Shown in pieces: positions 6,758-13,594 of a DNA stretch of 13,594 bases. The DNA is from Hyphomicrobiales bacterium. GTDB taxonomy: Bacteria > Pseudomonadota > Alphaproteobacteria > Rhizobiales > GCA-2746425. Both the position numbers and the translations under genes were made by a program. The notes below the pieces were generated by a model. That model did no database searches, was not told the DNA's origin, and saw only the letters and a list, made by a program, of their open reading frames with translations. Position 1 is the first letter of the stretch, and each line of letters starts with the position of its first letter. The DNA lies in the NCBI GenBank assembly GCA_002746425.1, contig NVXB01000039.1, forward strand, positions 21,162 through 34,755. Direction: 5' to 3'.

Positions 6758-9700
6758 CTAGGCCTTGCCTGCGTTGTTGACGATGACGTTGGGCCAGGGA
6801 ATGCCGGATAAGATATGAGGATGGCGAGGTTCCATTCCCGTGATGCCATTCTCGTCTCTGATCTCATCCACGATGGTCAAGGAGCGCTTACCGAAGGCCA
6901 CGGAGGCTTGATCATCAGATTGGGTCAGCGCGAAGAGACCCCCCCGCAGTAGGGACGAACCTCTTGGGATGAGCTCATAATGGTCTCGCGCACCGAAGAC
7001 GCTGAGCTTATCGTGCAGCAGATCCTGCAGCGTCGCCCAAAGACACCCTTCAACGGCACTACGACCGCTGGCGTCGGCAGCGAGCATTAGAAATATTTCG
7101 GGGTCATTGGCCGTAAGAAGTATCTGCCCCAAAAAGGCTTTCCTCGGCCCCGGCTGCTCGCCTTTGTACCTCCGAACGACCTCGCGAACCCCCGATGGGG
7201 AAAGGGTTTCAAAGATCTGCTCAGGGTAACGATAGGCGACTTTCAAGCCTTGTCCGTCACCAATCGTCCCGCTAGCGATGTCTAGCATAATATCCAGTAA
7301 CACGCCCAGCGGTTGATTAAGAAGAGCAAGCTGCAGTTCATACTGTTTTGCCAGCTCGGGAAAGCCGACGACGAGACCACGCAGTACGTCGGGGGCGGCA
7401 TTGCCAGCAGTTGCAGCAGCAAGGTGTAAGACCCCCCGCATGTGCCGCCAGGTAATGGTTTTGAGTTGTTTCTCGATAGCTACGAGGAGTTTGCGAGGAT
7501 CGTCTGAACAGGGAAACAGCTGAAGCCATCGCTCCAGCACCCAAGCATCTTGTTCGCTAGTCCACTGGCGATCCTCGATTTCAGCGATTGCAGAATCGAG
7601 CCCGGACATAACGTCGGACGCCTTAACAATGATACCCCCGGCGGCCATGTGGCTGATGAGATCATAACTGCTTCTCGCTGAAAGACCGGAGATGAGCAAA
7701 CGCTCGAGATCATATGATTTGTCGCCATGCGGCATGAGTATGGCAGAGCCAGCCATAGCGGCTGCGCGCTGTAAGTTCTCGGGACCTCCTTGGTCAAGGA
7801 ACACCAGTACTTGGGCAAATATTGTTTCCGCCTCCACTGTCGTTGCAGTGGGGTCGATCCTTCGGAACGCACGGTTTGCGATTATAACCTCTGCATTCGG
7901 CCAGTTGCGCGTGCGGATTGGATATTGTCGGTCGTTGCGCTTGCGCCAAATCAACATGAGGCCAACGGCCGCTTCGGCACCAAAATACGGGTCCGGCAGA
8001 TGATCCGTGAGCACTGTGCTGGCTTCATCGGTGCCTATCACGACCAAGGCATCGCGGTAGGCCGTTTCGTACGAGGTCTGCGCGTCTTGCATTGCGTCCT
8101 GATTCCTACGATCAGACAGGTAGGCACGGCGCGCCTCAACGTACACCTCCTGATCGCGACGCAGCATTCTATCGAGAACACCGACGTGCGAGGGATCGGG
8201 GATACAACACATGGCCCTTGCCACGTCCCCAAGATACTGGCGGTTGCTATCGGATGATAGCATCACCTCCGCCCAACCTTTAAGAGTACCTGCAACCTTA
8301 CTAAGTAGCTCAGGCGATAAGCGAGGCGGCTTACGGTCGCTGTCGCGCCCGTGACGGACTATGAGATCGCAGAGCCTGCCTATATCCTCCAGCGGGATCT
8401 CCGGACCGAAGCGCGTGATCGCTGAATAAAACGAGGATGTAGGCGTGGACTCGATTGCGATTTCAAGGTCGCGCAAGGACCGTCTTTCCTCAGTGGTATT
8501 GCCGTTTTGAAGTAAGGCCTCCGCATAGCTGATAAGATACCTCCGGCACAAATCATGGGTCAGGTCCTGGCCGGCTACAAGTGCAGCTCCCTTCGCTAAG
8601 TCCGTGCCCGGCGTTGAAAGGAATTCGCGAACCGCACCAGTATCCCGCGTGATGAGTTCATTGAGGTAGCCTTTTACATGCCATGGCAGCTCTATTCCGG
8701 CCTCTATAAGGTCGACAAGAGCCACCTCAAGGAGGTTTGGCATCTCACGGGCAACATCGTAAAGGGCATTCTTTGCGGCGTTAGACTCGTAGTTGAACGT
8801 CGGATCAGCTAGAAGGCCAGCAATCTGCTGCGTGCGGTCAGCGGAGGGGGGCGAATGGATCAATCTAGTCAGGCGATGGTTCGCTGATGCGCGAACCTTG
8901 TTCTGATTCTGCTTGGAAGCTGACAGCTTCTCAAGCAGATCGGGTGCGGTCACCTCATCGAAATAACCTTTGGCGGCAACAACATCCACTAGCTCGTCCG
9001 TTGACTGACGCAGCAGCTCCTCGGCCTGGCGGCCCGCAGCGCGGAAATTTAGCGATTCAAAGACGTGGTGCCGGACCACGATGCTTGCGTCCTGCAGAAC
9101 CGTGTTTATGGCGGTGTCAATGCCGGCACTACCACCATTGTCGATCAGCTCCCCTAGCAAAGTTGAACGAATTCCCTCGGGCAAGGCGGCGTAGTCACTT
9201 GCGAGCCGCTCACCCAGGACGGTCGGATCGAACCGGTAGATCACGCGCAACGACCTGAGCTGGGTCTGCTGATCCGCGCTAGTTACCATCGGCCATACAA
9301 CATCGCTGAACTCTGCTCGGCCCGTAGTAATCATAAACCCGAGCCCACGATCAACCTCCCCGGTTTTATGCCACTGCTTTGCAAAGGCTTGAACGCGAAC
9401 AGCGACCACTTTCCAAACCGCCAGCGAACTCCGCCGAATGACAGTCGCGGCAAAGAGGGGATCAATCTGCAGAAGAACATCAATGACTGCAGCGACAAGC
9501 TGCTCTCCCCTATTTCCATCACGGGACAATCGCTCGCAGGCGAAGAGCACAGCCTCACCCCAGTTCGGGTCGTTCAAACGGTCAATGGCAAGTGGGTGCG
9601 TCAGTGACAACGGTAGAGAAGCCTGCCGCAGCTCTTGCTCAAAATAATGGGATGCATACCATTCTTGAAACTGCTGGTGCTGAAATGAAATGTTTCCAGT

Positions 9701-11197
9701 GGCATCACGCTCGAGCGTATGCGTGCTGACAAGGACATCGATGACGCTCGTCGGGTTCGGCGGTATCTGAACAACGAAAGTGCTGATCAAGTCTTCGTTG
9801 ACTTTGCCGACTGCCTGCTGCGCCGTGAGGCCATTCAACACCGTGTTTGCCTGAACATGAGCTTCAACGGCGAGGCCGCTTAGGTAGTGCTGTTGATTAC
9901 CTAAGAGTTGGATCTGAAACGCATCGGCCTTAGTGGCATCGTTTTCGTGTTCCTCGACAAAGCGGCGTAGGACTTCCTCACGTGTTTCCGGAAGGTAGCC
10001 ACCCGGAGAAACTTTTAGGAGTACCATAAGATAGAGCGGATTGTTCACCAGGTCCCGCAAACCCGCTGTTCGCCACGCACGATCAAGCACGTTTAATCCG
10101 TCGGCCCCGGCCAGGCCCTCTGCCAGTTCCTCCTGCTGGCCCTCTGAGAGCTGCAGAATCGTGAGTCTGCGTGGGTTGTCCAATGGCACTCCTACTGCTT
10201 GTCGTCGCGTACTCATAACCACGCTCAGGAGCGGATAATCTCGGCGTAGTCCTTCGAGTTCTACAATCAACCGCCGCCTGGTTGGAGCAGGCACCTCGTT
10301 CCACCCGTCGAGCAGCAGTGTCAGTCGCCCATGGTGGGCAAGGAACTTGAGGTGCTCCGTACGCACCCCCTGAAACCCGATTCGGTTGACGGCCCAAGTA
10401 AAAAGGCCGCCACTGGACTCCGCCCATTCCCTCAGAGGAACGAATACCGGCACTGTATCTGCTAGCAGCAGAGCGTCTGCAGTTTGAAGGAGCGTTGTGG
10501 TTTTTCCGGTGCCAGGGGAGGCAATCAAGACAATCTCCTGGACCGCTTGTATAAGTTCGCCAAGTCTCGTGGCAGTGAACCGGTTAGCGGTGCTTTTGGC
10601 CCCTTCTTCCAATAGGAAAAGCGCGATCAGGTGTCTTGGCCAACTGGAACCATGATGAAACCCATTGAGATGAATTCGGGCAGCAGCCTTCACCTTCAGC
10701 GTGACCGTTTCGAGGTTTTCAGCTACTGGCAAGCCCAGTGCCATCACAACCTCTCGCATCTCTTCGATTAACTCATCGCTAGGCCCGTGGACGCGGGCGT
10801 CGTCTCCAGCGCCTGAGAGCTGATCGAAGGCTCGTTGTTCAGCGCTCCGCTTCCAGTCCTCAAGCATCTTCACCGTAAAATAGGCTTTATCGTGATCGAT
10901 TTGGTGGGCGTGGCTTTGGCATAACCAAAGGCCATTAGCGAAAGACCGCCGCTCTTCTGCTGTCTGCAATTTGTCGTAGCGCGGACCACCTTCCGACGCT
11001 GCCATGATGTGGGCGGCAACGCCGAGGTTCATGATTCCTGGTTCGCCCATGCGCGGACCCAACGTCGGCCTGCAGCACTCTGGGTTTGAGCACAGCCAGC
11101 CAACACGTTGCGCAAGCAGCTGTTTTGTCTTCGCGGAAAAATCGTCGCGTCCTGATTTTGCGGTGGGAATACCTTGTTTTGCTAGCGGCCCTACCAT
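6758..11197 (-). CDS. HNH-type nuclease fused to NACHT NTPase with long helical C-terminus (bNACHT/STAND antiphage candidate)
   Basis: Numbering is from ATG 11197 (1479 residues). Residues ~20-125 are an HNH/McrA-like domain: C36 and C41 (CSNPEC), AAH63I, then N88GLWLC93QSH96 and a following D, i.e. zinc ligands plus the His/Asn/His pattern. A linker leads to a NACHT domain: Walker A SPGTGKTT (227-234), Walker B LLLDGWNE (294-301), STRR arginines at 329-332, and the FQHQQFQEWYA element at 505-515 that follows the winged-helix part of NACHT proteins. Residues ~530-1479 are helical, HEAT-like without clean repeats, and presumably form the sensor. Known bacterial NACHT proteins act in phage defence; a sensor-triggered DNA nuclease is the natural inference. 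A TTG at 11218 would add 7 residues but lacks a Shine-Dalgarno; the ATG is preceded by GGAGCAGG at long spacing. The gene is notably GC-rich compared with its neighbours, stands alone in its orientation block, and is preceded by IS remnants. Confidence 0.88.
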   Translation of the reverse strand: MVGPLAKQGIPTAKSGRDDFSAKTKQLLAQRVGWLCSNPECCRPTLGPRMGEPGIMNLGVAAHIMAASEGGPRYDKLQTAEERRSFANGLWLCQSHAHQIDHDKAYFTVKMLEDWKRSAEQRAFDQLSGAGDDARVHGPSDELIEEMREVVMALGLPVAENLETVTLKVKAAARIHLNGFHHGSSWPRHLIALFLLEEGAKSTANRFTATRLGELIQAVQEIVLIASPGTGKTTTLLQTADALLLADTVPVFVPLREWAESSGGLFTWAVNRIGFQGVRTEHLKFLAHHGRLTLLLDGWNEVPAPTRRRLIVELEGLRRDYPLLSVVMSTRRQAVGVPLDNPRRLTILQLSEGQQEELAEGLAGADGLNVLDRAWRTAGLRDLVNNPLYLMVLLKVSPGGYLPETREEVLRRFVEEHENDATKADAFQIQLLGNQQHYLSGLAVEAHVQANTVLNGLTAQQAVGKVNEDLISTFVVQIPPNPTSVIDVLVSTHTLERDATGNISFQHQQFQEWYASHYFEQELRQASLPLSLTHPLAIDRLNDPNWGEAVLFACERLSRDGNRGEQLVAAVIDVLLQIDPLFAATVIRRSSLAVWKVVAVRVQAFAKQWHKTGEVDRGLGFMITTGRAEFSDVVWPMVTSADQQTQLRSLRVIYRFDPTVLGERLASDYAALPEGIRSTLLGELIDNGGSAGIDTAINTVLQDASIVVRHHVFESLNFRAAGRQAEELLRQSTDELVDVVAAKGYFDEVTAPDLLEKLSASKQNQNKVRASANHRLTRLIHSPPSADRTQQIAGLLADPTFNYESNAAKNALYDVAREMPNLLEVALVDLIEAGIELPWHVKGYLNELITRDTGAVREFLSTPGTDLAKGAALVAGQDLTHDLCRRYLISYAEALLQNGNTTEERRSLRDLEIAIESTPTSSFYSAITRFGPEIPLEDIGRLCDLIVRHGRDSDRKPPRLSPELLSKVAGTLKGWAEVMLSSDSNRQYLGDVARAMCCIPDPSHVGVLDRMLRRDQEVYVEARRAYLSDRRNQDAMQDAQTSYETAYRDALVVIGTDEASTVLTDHLPDPYFGAEAAVGLMLIWRKRNDRQYPIRTRNWPNAEVIIANRAFRRIDPTATTVEAETIFAQVLVFLDQGGPENLQRAAAMAGSAILMPHGDKSYDLERLLISGLSARSSYDLISHMAAGGIIVKASDVMSGLDSAIAEIEDRQWTSEQDAWVLERWLQLFPCSDDPRKLLVAIEKQLKTITWRHMRGVLHLAAATAGNAAPDVLRGLVVGFPELAKQYELQLALLNQPLGVLLDIMLDIASGTIGDGQGLKVAYRYPEQIFETLSPSGVREVVRRYKGEQPGPRKAFLGQILLTANDPEIFLMLAADASGRSAVEGCLWATLQDLLHDKLSVFGARDHYELIPRGSSLLRGGLFALTQSDDQASVAFGKRSLTIVDEIRDENGITGMEPRHPHILSGIPWPNVIVNNAGKA

Positions 11198-11319
11198 TAT
11201 GCGCTGCCTGCTCCACAATGGGAGTGAGGGTCACAATAGGTGGCAAAATACGCGATATGCATGCTGCCTTAGTAGCGCACTTCAATTGCCATGCAAAGTC
11301 GCCATTATCCAATGGGCCT
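11198..11319 (-). promoter_or_regulatory. Short 5' region of the HNH-NACHT gene, squeezed against an IS remnant
   Basis: Only about 120 bp separate the HNH-NACHT ATG from the end of the IS5-type remnant. It must contain the promoter unless transcription starts within the IS scar. Only weak -35/-10-like hexamers are visible, so no promoter is assigned precisely. Confidence 0.3.
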
Positions 11320-11337
11320 CCTAGGGCTGAGACACAT

Positions 11338-11509
11338 TCAAACCCAAAAAGCATTGACCATTGCGAAGGCAATTGCTGATAGGAAGTTTCTTGACAGTTT
11401 GTCATAGCGAGCAGCAATCCGGCGAAAATCCTTTAACCAACAAAATGCAGCCTCAACCATCCAGCGATCTTTGTATCGCTTTTTATTGTTGCGGACGGGG
11501 CGGTATGCT
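11338..11509 (-). pseudogene. IS5-family transposase, C-terminal remnant
   Basis: The minus frame ending at the TGA 11340-11338 gives a run from RYKDRW through FWV. It contains an exact Y(2)R(3)E(6)K signature (YKDRWMVEAAFCWLK) carrying the catalytic Glu, then DFRRIAARYDKL and NFLSAIAFAM, characteristic of IS5-family transposase C-termini. The DD-containing N-terminal part is absent. A few residues also appear to be missing between NNKK and RYKDRW, where intact relatives have a longer linker; that last point is from memory of the family. Confidence 0.75.
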
Positions 11510-12058
11510 CCTGTCGGTGGGATTTGAATCGGCCAAACATTTTCTCTCATTTACGGGTCGGCCGATGGGACACTTCGATTGTGTTGTTTAGGCCTTTGTG
11601 GGCGCGGTAGTCAGCGTCTGGGGCCAGTGTTTTAATGGGCTTGATATAGCTGCGCAATTTGCCAGCGATGACAACTCTTGGTTTGCCAAGCCGGGTGACC
11701 AATCAATGGAGAAACTGTTTTGCGGCTTTGGCATTCCGCTGCGTTTGTACAAAAATATTAAGAACGTCGCCATTTGCGTCAATTGCCCACCACAGCCAAT
11801 ACTTTTGTCGCAAATTGTGATCACGACTTCGTCCATGTGCGACTTGTCGTTCGGTCGCGGGCGGTCTCTACGGGTGCAACTTGTGAAATGGTGACCAAAG
11901 CGATTTATCCAGAGCCAGATTTCTTCATGGCTTACAATTACGCCCCGTTCGGCCAGCAGGTTCTTAACGTCAGTTGTACTCAGCGCGAAGCGATGGTAAG
12001 CTCAAACCGCGTAAGCAATGATCTCACGAGGATAGCGGAAGTCCTTTAGGCGTGGCAT
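11510..12058 (-). pseudogene. IS6-family transposase, disrupted and 3' truncated
   Basis: Reads from ATG 12058 as MPRLKDFRYPREIIAYAV, then after an internal TGA (12004-12002) continues into DVKNLLAERGVIVSHEEIW and MDEVVITI, which carries the first catalytic Asp. A one-base deletion near 11811 shifts frame into KYWLWWAIDANGDVLNI and RNAKAAKQFL. Further TGA codons fall at 11705-11703 and 11549-11547. The second catalytic Asp position reads VVIAGKLRSY, with Gly where VVITDKLRSY is usual, while NNTIEVSHRPTRK keeps the catalytic Glu. The frame ends at GRFKSHRQ, where IS5-type sequence begins. With three stops, a frameshift and a lost catalytic residue it is clearly dead. Confidence 0.85.
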
Positions 12059-12229
12059 ATGGTTCGGTGTTTTCATAACTTTGGTATGGTGCTGTCACGC
12101 CGTGCAAACCACTTGCAATCGATTTGTATGCATCATCATTCTAGCATCAGTGATTTAGCGGTTCCAGTGTGCTTGATTTTAATGCGGTTCGGTATGCCGA
12201 TCACTTTTTTTGCGCGCTTTGTCGAAAGA

Positions 12230-13024
12230 TCAACTGGAAGGGCTTGCCAGTTCCTGGCCTCCTGCCATCATGTCCTGCAAGATATCATGATTGACAGTTT
12301 CCTTGGTCAATGTGCCCAGGGTTTCCCCACGGTTCAACACAGTGAAACGGTCACCAACTGCCAATGCGTGGCGCACATTGTGCGTAATAAACACAATGCC
12401 AACCCCTTGGTCGCGCGCCCGGCGAACAGTGTTGAGAACATTTGCAGTCTGGCGTACGCCAAGTGCTGATGTCGGTTCATCCAAAATCAGAATTTTGGCG
12501 CCAAAATAAACCGCCCGTGCGATTGCCACAGTTTGGCGTTCACCGCCCGAAAGCGTACCGACAGCCTGATCCGGGTGGCGCAGATTGATACCCATTTTGC
12601 GCACCTCCTCGAAGCAGATTTCATCGGCCCTCGCAATATCAAATCTTGTGAACAGGCCACGACCTTTTGTTGGTTCCCGCCCCATAAAAAAGTTGCGGGT
12701 CACCGACATTAACGGGATCATTGCCAGGTCCTGATAGACGGTCGCAATGCCCGCCTCCATAGATTCTCTGGGGCTGTTGAAGTTAAGCTCTTCTCCTTGG
12801 AAAAAGATCTTGCCACGGGTCGGTTTATGAACGCCTGACATGGTTTTGATGAACGTGGATTTACCGGCTCCATTGTCGCCCAACAGGCAGTGGCACTCAC
12901 CCGCCATAACATCAAACGAGACACCTGCAAGGGCAATTACATTGCCAAAATGCTTTTCAATGTTGTCCATATGAATGATTGGATTTGCATTGTCTGTATC
13001 GAGTTTTGGAGAAGTTTCAGCCAT
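12230..13024 (-). CDS. frcA-like: Sugar ABC transporter ATP-binding protein, FrcA-like
   Basis: A 264-residue single-domain ABC ATPase of the carbohydrate-uptake (CUT2) type. Walker A GDNGAGKST is at 49-57, the Q-loop YQDL at 97-100, signature LSGGERQ at 158-164, Walker B ILILDEPTS at 178-186 and the switch His215 in FITHN. It has one nucleotide-binding domain, unlike the fused double-domain RbsA, and its length matches FrcA (~260 residues) of the rhizobial fructose system. It acts at the inner face of the cytoplasmic membrane, powering the permease encoded just upstream. The ATG at 13024 directly follows the permease TAG, with a G-rich Shine-Dalgarno inside the permease end, so the two are translated together. 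The substrate (fructose, ribose, mannose or another sugar) cannot be fixed without the binding protein, which lies outside the window. The gene appears intact although IS debris follows it. Confidence 0.88.
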   Translation of the reverse strand: MAETSPKLDTDNANPIIHMDNIEKHFGNVIALAGVSFDVMAGECHCLLGDNGAGKSTFIKTMSGVHKPTRGKIFFQGEELNFNSPRESMEAGIATVYQDLAMIPLMSVTRNFFMGREPTKGRGLFTRFDIARADEICFEEVRKMGINLRHPDQAVGTLSGGERQTVAIARAVYFGAKILILDEPTSALGVRQTANVLNTVRRARDQGVGIVFITHNVRHALAVGDRFTVLNRGETLGTLTKETVNHDILQDMMAGGQELASPSS

Positions 13025-13594
13025 CTATCGTTCCCCCGTAACCCGTTTACGGATCATGTTATTGAACAGAACCGAAATCAAAAGCATGCCACCCATGAAG
13101 ACCTGAAACCAATCCTGATCAATATTGGTGTAGGTGAGTCCGATAACCACCATACCAAAGATGATTGCACCGAAGAATGCGCCGATCGCGGAGCCATAGC
13201 CGCCCGTCAAAAGGCAACCACCAATAACCGCCGCGATGATGGCCTCGAATTCCTTTTGGAACCCTCGGCGCGCGTCGGTTGAACCTGCATCCAGGACCTG
13301 AATTATCGCCAGTAACGCAGCGCAGGCGGCGGTGAGCATGAACAGGCTGACTTTGACTTTGAACACCGGAACACCGGAATTGGACGCAGCGTTGGCATCT
13401 CCACCGGCAGCAAATATCCAATTGCCGACTGGCGTGCGCAGCAAGACATAAGTTGCAACAGCTGCAAGCATCAAAAACCAAAGAATTTCAACCGGAATAC
13501 CTGTGACTTTCGGGGTGCCGTTCTTGAATGTTTCGATATAGCCATTCTCTCCCAGCCAGGCAAAAATTGCGGGAAATGCGTCGCCACTGAAGAA
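13025..13594 (-). CDS. frcC-like: Sugar ABC transporter permease, FrcC-like, C-terminal 189 residues (continues past right edge)
   Basis: The minus frame is open from the TAG at 13027-13025 to base 13594, giving 189 residues of a polytopic membrane protein without its start. Hydrophobic segments include EILWFLMLAAVATYVLL, a long stretch around SLFMLTAACAALLAII, and AIGAFFGAIIFGMVVIGL. The GGCLLTGGYGSAIGAFFGA region is the hallmark of CUT2 (RbsC/FrcC-type, BPD_transp_2) permeases, and NAAS...GV also fits this family. It forms the translocation channel in the cytoplasmic membrane with the FrcA-like ATPase encoded immediately downstream with no intergenic gap. Any start read within the window (for example a TTG at 13474) is internal and not the real one. 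Confidence 0.85.
   Translation of the reverse strand, partial: FFSGDAFPAIFAWLGENGYIETFKNGTPKVTGIPVEILWFLMLAAVATYVLLRTPVGNWIFAAGGDANAASNSGVPVFKVKVSLFMLTAACAALLAIIQVLDAGSTDARRGFQKEFEAIIAAVIGGCLLTGGYGSAIGAFFGAIIFGMVVIGLTYTNIDQDWFQVFMGGMLLISVLFNNMIRKRVTGER

Larger units (their letters stand above)
11320..12100. mobile_element. Composite degraded IS region: IS5-type C-terminus joined to IS6-type transposase
   Basis: Two transposase remnants of different families, both on the minus strand, abut at about 11509/11510. The IS5-type part lacks its N-terminal two thirds and the IS6-type part lacks its C-terminus, so neither element is intact or autonomous. Outer limits are approximate because terminal inverted repeats were not identified with certainty. 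The region separates the FrcA-like gene from the HNH-NACHT gene and marks a recombination history at the island border. Confidence 0.7.

Noticed and set aside
6713..6760. Shine-Dalgarno-like AGAAGGAG followed by a short frame reading IKRIDLLLRF with ATT in place of ATG
   Set aside because: Ten codons only, no valid start codon, and it runs into the convergent gene's stop; probably chance or a tiny gene remnant.
10935..11417. 160-codon minus frame spanning the IS5 end and the HNH-NACHT start
   Set aside because: It overlaps the HNH-coding region out of frame; only its junction with the IS scar is informative.
11588..11836. 82-codon minus frame as a separate hypothetical protein
   Set aside because: Its first residues (MDEVVITI) belong to the IS6-type transposase; the rest is the frameshifted, meaningless reading of the same pseudogene.
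13119..13481. 120-codon frame over the permease
   Set aside because: Out of frame with the clear transmembrane permease; Cys/Arg-rich shadow.
1..13594. CRISPR array, tRNA or rRNA genes, prophage integrase or att repeats
   Set aside because: No spaced identical repeats, no cloverleaf-like segment and no recombinase frame were seen on either strand.

Overview
The window looks like a chromosomal or large-replicon segment of an alphaproteobacterium, most likely of the Rhodobacterales/Roseobacter type. This rests on the FrcC/FrcA-like sugar transporter pair, the YhaO/YhaN-type nuclease/ATPase pair, and the kind of IS6- and IS5-family transposase remnants present. It is inference from protein character, not a database match. 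No tRNA, rRNA or CRISPR array was seen.

Layout. Positions 1-5553 hold three tightly packed minus-strand genes, in transcription order: a 754-residue RloC-like ABC-ATPase (AAA_13 type, with a candidate anticodon-nuclease triad and a CxxC hook), a YhaO/Mre11-like metallophosphoesterase, and the N-terminal 693 residues of a YhaN/Rad50-like coiled-coil ATPase that runs off the left edge. The last two overlap by ATGA; the first two are 31 bp apart. An AT-rich 574-bp divergent region with several inverted repeats separates this block from a plus-strand 170-residue HEPN-like gene (6128-6640). Convergent with it is a very large minus-strand gene (6758-11197, 1479 residues) that fuses an HNH-type nuclease domain, a NACHT NTPase and a long helical C-terminal region: a STAND/bNACHT-type antiphage candidate. 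Just upstream of that gene lie two fused transposase remnants (IS5-type C-terminus joined to an IS6-type body, about 11320-12100). At the right edge are a sugar ABC transporter ATPase (FrcA-like) and the C-terminal part of its permease (FrcC-like).

Reading. The stretch 1-11200 resembles a compact defence/DNA-surveillance island between an IS scar and a housekeeping transporter. The HNH-NACHT gene is visibly more GC-rich than the RloC-like and HEPN-like genes, suggesting separate acquisitions. The most interesting possibility is that the RloC-like candidate tRNase is transcribed with the Mre11/Rad50-like pair, which would tie DNA-end or DNA-damage sensing to tRNA cleavage. The second is the HNH-NACHT fusion with its roughly 950-residue putative sensor. 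All functional statements come from motifs read by eye; no similarity search was run.
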